In this document: in pieces, positions 1-5,571 of the stretch | Layout: every line of letters begins with the position of its first letter | Position numbering within the stretch: position 1 is the stretch's first letter | Assembly (NCBI GenBank): GCA_031282485.1 | Contig: JAITDQ010000267.1 | Span: 1 to 5,925, forward strand | Origin: Tannerella sp. | GTDB lineage: Bacteria > Bacteroidota > Bacteroidia > Bacteroidales > Tannerellaceae | Length of the DNA stretch: 5,925 nt | Reading direction: 5' to 3' | Notes under the pieces: generated by a model | What the model was told of the DNA's origin: nothing | The model's input: only the letters and a program-made list of their open reading frames with translations | Database searches by the model: none | Position numbers and translations under genes: made by a program

Positions 1-1
1 C

Positions 2-37
2 GGGTTTTCTACTTTGTTGGAGGAAATTGATTTATAG
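2..37 (+). CDS. C-terminal end of a DUF4286-like protein (partial)
   Basis: Only the last 11 codons are inside the window, reading GFSTLLEEIDL and ending in TAG at 35-37. This resembles the C-terminal end of DUF4286 family proteins (GFPTLMEII-like), which I recall sitting next to ruvC in Bacteroidales genomes. The reading frame is the same as that of ruvC, and only two codons separate this stop from the ruvC ATG, so the two are almost certainly cotranscribed. The family's biochemical role is not known to me. The fragment is very short, so the assignment rests on a weak tail match plus gene order. It could be another gene that happens to end here. Confidence 0.5.
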   Translation, partial: GFSTLLEEIDL

Positions 38-43
38 CGATTA

Positions 44-604
44 ATGGACAGGGAGAAAATAATATTGGGAATTGATCCCGGGACGATCATTATGGGATAC
101 GGGGTTTTGCGGGTAGAGGGGAAAACGCCATCTCTCGAAACAATGGGTGTGCTTAAACTGAATAAGTTTGAGAATCACTACCTTCGGCTTCGACATATAT
201 TTGAACGGGTCGTACAGCTTATTGATTCGTATCATCCCGACGAACTGGCTATTGAAGCGCCGTTTTTCGGGAAAAATGTGCAGAGTATGCTGAAACTTGG
301 CCGCGCCCAGGGAGTTGCGATAGCGGCGGCTCTTCATCGCGATATTCCGATATGCGAATATGCGCCGTTAAAAATAAAAATGGCGATAACGGGTAACGGG
401 CAGGCGTCGAAGGAACAGGTTTCCGGGATGCTGCAACGGATGTTGCATATCCCGGATGAAAACATGTTGCCCCAGCTTGATGCGACCGACGGGCTTGCCG
501 CCGCTTTTTGCCATTATCTCGAGACAAGCAGGCCTAAACTCGATAAAAATTATTCCACATGGAAGGATTTTATAGCTAAAAACCCTTCCAAGATACGAAA
601 ATAA
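44..604 (+). CDS. ruvC: Holliday junction endonuclease RuvC
   Basis: RuvC is the dimeric, Mg-dependent nuclease that cuts Holliday junctions symmetrically with the RuvAB branch-migration motor, finishing recombinational repair in the cytoplasm. The 186-residue protein is a little longer than the roughly 170-residue E. coli enzyme. The RNase H-like fold is recognised by GIDPGT at residues 9-14 (catalytic D11), [10 protein letters not shown] at 69-78 (catalytic E71, with F74/F75 in the junction-contacting loop) and DATDGLAAA at 146-154 (D146 and D149). These correspond to D7, E66, D138 and D141 in E. coli, so all four acidic ligands are present. The C-terminal extension after about residue 160 is lysine-rich and could aid DNA contact (inference). 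The ATG at 44 is the first possible start, because TAG at 35-37 is in the same frame. A GGAGGA at 19-24 is too far upstream to be an ordinary Shine-Dalgarno site. The product is not in doubt. Confidence 0.97.
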   Translation: MDREKIILGIDPGTIIMGYGVLRVEGKTPSLETMGVLKLNKFENHYLRLRHIFERVVQLIDSYHPDELAIEAPFFGKNVQSMLKLGRAQGVAIAAALHRDIPICEYAPLKIKMAITGNGQASKEQVSGMLQRMLHIPDENMLPQLDATDGLAAAFCHYLETSRPKLDKNYSTWKDFIAKNPSKIRK

Positions 605-671
605 CCGGGGACGTTATATCCGTTCATACAATCCCCCCGGACTGCAATCCGGCAACCCCCGGGCCGGGCTA
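605..671. other. Convergent intergenic gap with GC-rich inverted repeats
   Basis: These 67 bases separate the ends of ruvC (+) and the glutamate dehydrogenase gene (-). They contain a short hairpin, CCGGA at 637-641 and TCCGG at 648-652 with a 6-base loop, and overlapping runs of C and CCCGGG up to 669. The region could end transcription from both sides, but there is no T-tract on either strand, so it is not a canonical intrinsic terminator. No gene is visible here. Confidence 0.4.
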
Positions 672-2006
672 TCAGACGACCCCCTGGGCTATCATCGCTT
701 TCGCTACTTTCATGAATCCGGCAATGTTGGCTCCTTTTACATAATTAATATAATCACCTTCGCGTCCGTGTTCCACACACTGATTGTGAATGTCGCTCAT
801 TATCCGGTGCAGTTTTTGGTCGACTTCGTCCGGCGTCCAGGATATGTGCATGGCATTTTGTGTCATCTCAAGGCCGGACGTCGCCACTCCCCCTGCGTTT
901 ACGGCTTTTCCGGGGGCGAACAGTGTTTTGTTGTGAATAAACACGTCTACCGCTTCGGCCGTACATCCCATATTGGATATTTCCGCAACACATTTTATGC
1001 CGTTTTCGATCAGGATGTTCGCGTCGGAGGCGTCGAGTTCGTTCTGAGTGGCGCATGGCAGGGCGATGTCCGCTTTCTGTTCCCACGGGCGTTTTTCGGG
1101 GAAAAATGCGGCGCTGCCGAATTTGTCGGCGTAAGGAGCGACGATATCTTCACCGGAAGCGCGAAGTTCGAGCATATAGTCAATTTTATCCCCGCAGATA
1201 CCGTCCGGGTCGTATACATACCCGTCCGGCCCGGAGATTGTAATCACTTTGGCTCCCAGTTCCGTCGCTTTGACGGCCGCGCCCCAAGCCACATTCCCGA
1301 AACCCGACAAGGCGACGGTCTTGCCTTTTATATCCATTCCATGCTCCTGCAACATTCGGTTGACGAAATATAACCCTCCGAAACCGGTCGCTTCGGGACG
1401 TAATATCGAACCTCCGTATTCGAGGCCTTTACCCGTGATTGTACCGGTATTTTCGCGTGCAAGCTTTTTGTACATTCCATACAGATAGCCTATTTCGCGT
1501 CCTCCGACGCCGATGTCTCCCGCCGGGACGTCCGTGTCCGGCCCGATATTGCGCCATAATTCCGTCATGAACGCCTGGCAGAAACGCATTATTTCCGCAT
1601 CGCTGCGTCCGCGTATGGAAAAATCGGAACCGCCTTTTCCTCCTCCCATAGGCAGTGTGGTAAGTGCATTTTTAAACGTCTGCTCGAACGCCAGAAATTT
1701 CAGGATAGACAGGTTTACCGAGGCATGGAAGCGTAATCCGCCCTTATACGGGCCTATTGCATTATTAAATTGTACGCGATAGCCGAGGTTTACATGAATC
1801 TCTCCCTTATCGTCGACCCATGGTACACGAAAAGTAATTATCCTGTCCGGCTCGACAAGGCGTTCTATTATTTTTGCTTTTTCAAACTCCGGGTGTTCGT
1901 TATATACATCCTCGATGCTTATCAAAACCTCTTTGACAGCCTGCATGTATTCTTTTTCCCCGGGGTGCTTGGCTTCCAGGGAAGCTAATATCTGTTCCGT
2001 TTTCAT
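672..2006 (-). CDS. gdhA: Glutamate dehydrogenase, hexameric type, probably NAD-dependent
   Basis: This enzyme reversibly converts glutamate to 2-oxoglutarate and ammonium in the cytoplasm. At 444 residues it has the standard length of the 50-kDa hexameric family. The N-terminal substrate domain shows YKGGLRFH at 87-94 (K88), FKNAL from 111 (K112), LPMGGGKGG at 118-126 (catalytic K124) and PAGDIG at 161-166 (D164). KAVNAGGVATSG at 367-378 supplies S377. These line up with K89, K113, K125, D165 and S380 of the Clostridium symbiosum enzyme. The Rossmann domain has SGFGNVAWG at 234-242 and SGPDGYVYD at 258-266. F236, P260 and D261 match the NAD-type C. symbiosum loop rather than the SGSGNVA/SDS pattern of NADP enzymes, so NAD use is inferred although automated naming would often say NADP-specific; gdhB might then be the better symbol by Bacteroides usage. 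The usual ANMP motif reads SNMG at 344-347. The start overlaps the stop of the upstream phosphodiesterase gene by one base, and translation ends in TGA. Confidence 0.96.
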   Translation of the reverse strand: MKTEQILASLEAKHPGEKEYMQAVKEVLISIEDVYNEHPEFEKAKIIERLVEPDRIITFRVPWVDDKGEIHVNLGYRVQFNNAIGPYKGGLRFHASVNLSILKFLAFEQTFKNALTTLPMGGGKGGSDFSIRGRSDAEIMRFCQAFMTELWRNIGPDTDVPAGDIGVGGREIGYLYGMYKKLARENTGTITGKGLEYGGSILRPEATGFGGLYFVNRMLQEHGMDIKGKTVALSGFGNVAWGAAVKATELGAKVITISGPDGYVYDPDGICGDKIDYMLELRASGEDIVAPYADKFGSAAFFPEKRPWEQKADIALPCATQNELDASDANILIENGIKCVAEISNMGCTAEAVDVFIHNKTLFAPGKAVNAGGVATSGLEMTQNAMHISWTPDEVDQKLHRIMSDIHNQCVEHGREGDYINYVKGANIAGFMKVAKAMIAQGVV

Positions 2007-2908
2007 TACTTAAAGACTTGAGTCATGGGACGCCCAATCCACACCTGGGGTTGTTTCAGATCAAAAATATAAGCAACGGTAGACGCTATGTCAAACTGCA
2101 TCATGCTTTCGTCGAAGCGGAAATCTTTCTTTACGTTTTTGCCGCTGATGATAAACGGCGTTTCCATTTCCAGCATGGTTTTGCCGCCGTGTCCTTTGCC
2201 TGTACCTCCGTGGTCGGCGGTTACGATAAAAATGGTTTCGTCGAAGATTCCGGCTTTTTTAACCGCTTCAATTATTTTACCCACATATCCGTCCAAGCGG
2301 GTGAGGGTCGCATAATAGCCGGGTGTATCATGGCCTTCCCCATGTCCGACATGGTCGGGTTCGTCAAATATGATTGCGGCAAATTCCGGTTTTTTTTCGG
2401 TAATATACTTGACGGCCATGTCGCATAAACCTTCCGGCACGACTTTGTAATCGGGAGATTGCTTGTAGTAACTGAGGGATAAGGTGTCCACCAAATACTT
2501 TATTCCTTCCCAGTCATAAATGCAACCTGTTTCCGCGTTTGGATTTTTATCCCTGAACAGCTGGAATACGGTTGGGAAAATGTTGTTTTTACCGGTTACG
2601 CGCGACGGCAGTTCCGGCGTTTTCGAACCCCATTCCGTGTATCCGTGCAGTTCCGGACAGGCGCCCATAAACATGGATGCCCAGTTGACCGCGCTTGATG
2701 AAGGTAATACCGAGCGTTTTTTGAGCGTCCAAGCTCCGTCGGCAGCTAATTTTTTGACATTCGGCATGTCTGCTTTTTCAAAACTGTAGGATCCCCATCC
2801 GTCAAGTCCGATAAAGATGACGTGTTTAGCCTTTGTTTTTGCAGACATCGTGCCGGCTGCGGCACAAATAAAAAGACTGATAAAGACTGTTTTTACAAAT
2901 AGTTTCAT
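2006..2908 (-). CDS. Secreted type I phosphodiesterase/nucleotide pyrophosphatase-like protein
   Basis: This is a 300-residue member of the alkaline phosphatase superfamily, likely hydrolysing phosphate mono- or diesters outside the cytoplasm. The N-terminus is a typical signal peptide: K2 and K6, a hydrophobic stretch to about residue 18, and a probable cleavage after MSA at 21-23. There is no lipobox cysteine at the cleavage point. Two-metal site residues are visible: D36 in GLDGWG, a probable nucleophile S72 and partner N75 in the SSSAVNW segment (aligned from GACPELHG at 82-89), D185 and H189 in EPDHVGHGEGHD, and D232, H233 and H240 in ADHGGTGKGHGG. These match the NPP/autotaxin-like pattern, with serine where many NPPs have threonine. 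The late EMETPFIISG at 247-256 is typical of Bacteroidota members. The substrate cannot be told from sequence. It is the first gene of the unit leading into glutamate dehydrogenase, and the ATG follows an A-rich leader. Confidence 0.88.
   Translation of the reverse strand: MKLFVKTVFISLFICAAAGTMSAKTKAKHVIFIGLDGWGSYSFEKADMPNVKKLAADGAWTLKKRSVLPSSSAVNWASMFMGACPELHGYTEWGSKTPELPSRVTGKNNIFPTVFQLFRDKNPNAETGCIYDWEGIKYLVDTLSLSYYKQSPDYKVVPEGLCDMAVKYITEKKPEFAAIIFDEPDHVGHGEGHDTPGYYATLTRLDGYVGKIIEAVKKAGIFDETIFIVTADHGGTGKGHGGKTMLEMETPFIISGKNVKKDFRFDESMMQFDIASTVAYIFDLKQPQVWIGRPMTQVFK
2062..2069 (-). promoter_or_regulatory. Candidate internal promoter for the glutamate dehydrogenase gene
   Basis: Read on the minus strand, TATTTTTG fits the Bacteroidota -7 consensus TAnnTTTG exactly. 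A TTTG at 2095-2092, 22 bases further upstream, could be the -33 element, although that spacing is slightly long. Transcription would start near 2055 and leave a leader of about 50 bases before the dehydrogenase ATG. The element lies inside the 3' end of the phosphodiesterase coding region, where it also encodes Tyr-Ile-Phe-Asp, so a chance match is possible. Confidence 0.4.
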
Positions 2909-2930
2909 GTTTAATTTTTTTTTAGGTTGT

Positions 2931-2944
2931 TATTGTATACAATA
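2931..2944. promoter_or_regulatory. Perfect 14-bp palindrome, candidate operator
   Basis: TATTGTATACAATA is identical on both strands with no spacer. It lies 22 bases upstream of the phosphodiesterase start codon, just downstream of that gene's candidate -7 element, so it would overlap the transcription start or early leader. This is where a dimeric repressor would block initiation. No particular regulator can be named from the sequence. Confidence 0.45.
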
Positions 2945-2949
2945 GGCCG

Positions 2950-2957
2950 CGAAGATA
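2950..2957 (-). promoter_or_regulatory. Candidate promoter of the phosphodiesterase-glutamate dehydrogenase unit
   Basis: On the minus strand TATCTTCG matches the Bacteroidota -7 element TAnnTTTG with one mismatch. It lies about 40 bases before the phosphodiesterase ATG, which allows an A-rich leader of about 35 bases. No clear TTTG -33 box is seen upstream; a run of seven T precedes it. Confidence 0.4.
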
Positions 2958-2977
2958 GTAAAAAAATCGTCTGTAAC

Positions 2978-3021
2978 GCATGTTTTTCATCCCTGTTTAA
3001 AAACATAGTTCAAGAACATGC
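2978..3021. repeat. Inverted repeat with GCATGTT/AACATGC arms
   Basis: GCATGTT at 2978-2984 is mirrored by AACATGC at 3015-3021. If each arm is extended to ten bases, nine of ten pair. A second, overlapping pair is ATGTTTTT at 2980-2987 with AAAAACAT at 2999-3006. The half-site ATGTT/AACAT thus occurs three times within 44 bases, between the two divergent candidate promoters. This suggests regulator binding sites rather than a terminator, since no T-tract follows a compact stem on either strand. Confidence 0.4.
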
Positions 3022-3053
3022 AAATAAAAAATATTATATTCGGTAATTATGCG

Positions 3054-3060
3054 TACTTTG
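3054..3060 (+). promoter_or_regulatory. Candidate promoter of the EF-G2 gene
   Basis: TACTTTG resembles the Bacteroidota -7 element TAnnTTTG but is one base shorter between TA and TTTG. It lies 60 bases before the ATG at 3121 and would give a leader of roughly 50-55 bases. It falls inside the codons of a possible longer reading frame starting at 3049, which argues that translation really begins at 3121. No convincing -33 TTTG is present, as expected if an activator is needed (inference). Confidence 0.4.
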
Positions 3061-3120
3061 CGAAAATTTTTAGGAAACACTATTAAAATATCAATATTAA
3101 CATCAAAAAGTTTAATTGTC

Positions 3121-5277
3121 ATGAAAGTTTATCAAACGAGTGAAATTAAGAACATTTCAATTTTGGGAAGTTCCGGTACTGGGAAAACCACCCTTGCAGA
3201 AGCAATGCTTTACGAGGGTGGTATTATAAAACGTCGCGGATCTGTAAAAACCGGTTCTACGGTTACTGATTATTTTCCGGTGGAGAAAGAGTATGGATAT
3301 TCTGTTTTCTCTACCGTTTTCAGTGTGGAGTGGAATGGAAGGAAACTGAATTTTATTGATTGTCCGGGTTCGGATGATTTTATAGGAGGCGCCGTTTCCG
3401 CACTGAATGTTACGGATACCGCCCTGATGGTAATAAACGCGCAATACGGCGTTGAAGTAGGCACGGTAAATCAGTTCCGTTACACCGAACAGTTCCACAA
3501 GCCGGTAATTTTTATTATTAATCAGCTTGATAACGATAAGGCGGATTACGAATCTTCCGTATCGCAGTTGAAGGATAATTACGGCGGAAAGGTGATACAG
3601 ATACAGTATCCCGTTACGTGCGGTACGTCATTCAATGCTGTTGTGGATGTGCTGAAAATGAAAATGTATCGCTGGAAACCGGAAGGCGGTGTGCCGGAAG
3701 TGCTTGAAATTCCCGACAGCGAGGCGGAAAAGGCGGCGGAACTGCATCAGATACTGGTGGAAGCAGCGGCCGAACACGATGATTCCTTAATGGAAAAATT
3801 CTTTGACCAGGGCACGCTTACGGAAGATGAAATGCGTGCCGGTATCCGCGCCGGACTTGTGACGCGCGGAATGTTCCCCGTCTTTTGCGTATGCGCCGAA
3901 CGGGATATGTGTGTGCGCCGGACGCTTGAGTTTCTGGGAAACGTAGTCCCCAGTACGGACAGGATGCCGCGTCTTGTTACGACCGACGGCCGCGAAGTTA
4001 CGCCCGACCCGGACGGACAGGCGAGTTTGTTTTTCTTTAAAACAACGATAGAGCCTCATATCGGGCAGGTCTCCTATTTCAAAGTGATATCGGGAAAGGT
4101 GAAATCCGGCGATGATCTGCAAAACATTGACCGCGGTTCGAAGGAACGTCTTGCCCAGCTGTTTGTTGTCGACGGACAGATGCGTTCGGAAGTAACCGAA
4201 ATGGTTGCGGGCGATATCGGGGCGACCGTTAAACTTAAAGATGTACGCCTGGGTAATACGCTTAACGGTAAGGGCGGCGATTACAGGTTCAATTTCATAC
4301 GTTATCCCGAACCGAAATTCAGACGTGCAATAAAAGCCGTTAACGAATCCGACGCCGAGAAGTTAAGCGAGATATTAACCCGCATGCATGAAGAAGATCC
4401 TACTTGGATAATCGAACAGTCGAAGGAATTGAAGCAGACGATTGTATCCGGTCAGGGCGAGTTTCATTTGCGTACGTTGAAGTGGCGCATAGAAAATAAT
4501 GATAAACTTTTTATCGAATATCTTGAGCCGAAGATTCCGTATCGTGAAACCATCACGAAGGCAGCCCGCGCCGATTACCGTCATAAGAAACAGTCGGGAG
4601 GCGCCGGCCAGTTCGGCGAAGTGCACCTTATCATAGAACCCTATTACGAAGGGATGCCGGCTCCTTCACTCTACCGTTTCGGCGGACAGGAGTTTAAGAT
4701 GAGCGTGCGCGATACGCAGGTGATAGAAATGGAGTGGGGCGGAAAATTAGTATTCGTCAGCTGTATTGTCGGAGGTTCCATTGATGCGCGTTTCATGCCG
4801 GCTATCCTGAAAGGTATCATGGCGCGTATGGAGCAGGGGCCTCTTACCGGATCGTATGCACGTGATGTACGCGTATGCGTGTACGACGGAAAGATGCACC
4901 CCGTTGACAGCAACGAAATATCGTTCATGCTTGCCGGACGTAATGCGTTCAGTATGGCATTTAAGGAAGCCGGCCCGAAAATCCTTGAGCCTATTTATGA
5001 TGTGGAAGTGCTTGTGCCGGGCGACTTCATGGGCGATGTGATGGGCGACCTGCAAGGACGTCGCGCGATGATCATGGGAATGAACAGCGAAAAAGGCTAT
5101 GAAAAAATCATGGCAAAAGTTCCGCTGAAAGAAATGTCGAGCTATTCGACATCGTTGAGTTCCATTTCCGGCGGACGCGCATCGTTTACAATGAAATTTT
5201 CTTCCTACGAATTAGTCCCCGCCGACATTCAGGAAAAACTTTTGAAAGAGTATGCCGAATCGCAAGCGGATGAATAG
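3121..5277 (+). CDS. fusA2: Elongation factor G paralog EF-G2, probably GTPase-deficient
   Basis: This is a full-length EF-G-like translocation factor acting on the ribosome. From the ATG at 3121 it has 718 residues, the length I recall for the Bacteroides form, and begins MKVYQTSEIKNI. The ATG at 3049 would add 24 residues unlike the family and would include a promoter-like element. G domain: P-loop GSSGTGKT at 16-23; switch I YGYSV at 58-62 in place of RGITI; switch II DCPGSDDF at 80-87 in place of DTPGHVDF; NQLD at 134-137 in place of NKxD. S84 thus replaces the catalytic histidine. Domain II starts near 300, domain III near 398 (GQGEFHL at 444-450), domain IV near 475 with intact tip loops (KKQSGGAGQFGE and MHPVDSNE at 592-599), and domain V near 619. 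The loss of histidine together with the preserved domain IV matches Bacteroides EF-G2, reported to translocate without GTP hydrolysis under carbon limitation. It is not the housekeeping fusA, and it stands alone between a divergent control region and its own terminator. Confidence 0.95.
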   Translation: MKVYQTSEIKNISILGSSGTGKTTLAEAMLYEGGIIKRRGSVKTGSTVTDYFPVEKEYGYSVFSTVFSVEWNGRKLNFIDCPGSDDFIGGAVSALNVTDTALMVINAQYGVEVGTVNQFRYTEQFHKPVIFIINQLDNDKADYESSVSQLKDNYGGKVIQIQYPVTCGTSFNAVVDVLKMKMYRWKPEGGVPEVLEIPDSEAEKAAELHQILVEAAAEHDDSLMEKFFDQGTLTEDEMRAGIRAGLVTRGMFPVFCVCAERDMCVRRTLEFLGNVVPSTDRMPRLVTTDGREVTPDPDGQASLFFFKTTIEPHIGQVSYFKVISGKVKSGDDLQNIDRGSKERLAQLFVVDGQMRSEVTEMVAGDIGATVKLKDVRLGNTLNGKGGDYRFNFIRYPEPKFRRAIKAVNESDAEKLSEILTRMHEEDPTWIIEQSKELKQTIVSGQGEFHLRTLKWRIENNDKLFIEYLEPKIPYRETITKAARADYRHKKQSGGAGQFGEVHLIIEPYYEGMPAPSLYRFGGQEFKMSVRDTQVIEMEWGGKLVFVSCIVGGSIDARFMPAILKGIMARMEQGPLTGSYARDVRVCVYDGKMHPVDSNEISFMLAGRNAFSMAFKEAGPKILEPIYDVEVLVPGDFMGDVMGDLQGRRAMIMGMNSEKGYEKIMAKVPLKEMSSYSTSLSSISGGRASFTMKFSSYELVPADIQEKLLKEYAESQADE

Positions 5278-5302
5278 TGTTTTTGTTTTAATATTGTGAT
5301 TG

Positions 5303-5342
5303 ATAACGGTGCCTGAAAATTTTGGGCGCCGTTATTTTTTTT
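5303..5342 (+). terminator. Rho-independent terminator of the EF-G2 gene
   Basis: An 11-bp stem pairs ATAACGGTGCC at 5303-5313 with GGCGCCGTTAT at 5325-5335, containing one G-T wobble. The loop is 11 bases, and a run of eight T follows from 5335 to 5342. It begins 26 bases after the EF-G2 stop codon. It is one-directional: the minus strand lacks a T-run after the stem, so it does not explain termination of the genes coming from the right. Confidence 0.92.
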
Positions 5343-5356
5343 GAAGACGCCGCCGC

Positions 5357-5536
5357 TTATTTTTGTTTTTTTATGTTTTTGTACAGCGGGACGAAAACGA
5401 TTATTGCAGATGCAACGATCGAGAAAACTACCATGAAATCTATTTTTTCACTGTATGCAAGAAGCATATAGCATAGAAAAATCCATAGTAATATTAAACA
5501 GACAGCCTGAGAGTTGGTAATTTTTCTGCGCGCCAT
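5357..5536 (-). CDS. Small two-helix membrane protein of unknown function
   Basis: This 59-residue reading frame starts MARRKITNSQ and ends YKNIKKQK with TAA. It shows two hydrophobic segments, about residues 11-28 and 34-52, joined by a short charged turn (SEKIDF). The basic N- and C-terminal ends suggest that both lie in the cytoplasm by the positive-inside rule. I recall similar tiny proteins with an NSQA..LILLWIF pattern in Bacteroidales, but I know no function. It starts 35 bases after the stop of the DUF2007 gene on the same strand, after an A-rich leader, so the two are probably cotranscribed. An ATG at 5547 is out of frame, leaving 5536 as the start. It is short enough to be missed by length-filtered gene calling. 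Confidence 0.75.
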   Translation of the reverse strand: MARRKITNSQAVCLILLWIFLCYMLLAYSEKIDFMVVFSIVASAIIVFVPLYKNIKKQK

Positions 5537-5571
5537 ATTTTTATCATTTTTTTAGCCTCCGAACGGAACCG

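Noticed and set aside
19..24. GGAGGA as a Shine-Dalgarno site for ruvC
   Set aside because: It is about 20 bases before the ATG, too far for ordinary use, and Bacteroidota rarely rely on such sites. It falls inside codons of the preceding gene.
637..652. CCGGA/TCCGG hairpin as a true intrinsic terminator
   Set aside because: The stem is only 5 bp, and neither strand has a T-run after it. It is kept only as part of a GC-rich gap that may assist termination.
645..725. Repeated AATCCGGCAA at the end of the ruvC-gdh gap and in the dehydrogenase gene as a direct repeat or attachment site
   Set aside because: There are only about ten shared bases, one copy is coding, and no integrase or other mobile gene lies nearby.
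768..1373. 201-codon open frame on the plus strand opposite the glutamate dehydrogenase gene
   Set aside because: It lies wholly antisense to a gene with every catalytic residue in place. Its translation resembles no family I know, and long antisense frames are expected opposite such coding sequence.
2018..2428. 136-codon plus-strand frame opposite the phosphodiesterase gene
   Set aside because: It is antisense to conserved metal-site codons, has no promoter or recognisable domain, and is best explained as a shadow.
4747..5055. Minus-strand frame of about 100 codons inside the EF-G2 gene
   Set aside because: It overlaps the conserved domain IV-V coding sequence, and its residues follow from EF-G codon bias on the other strand.
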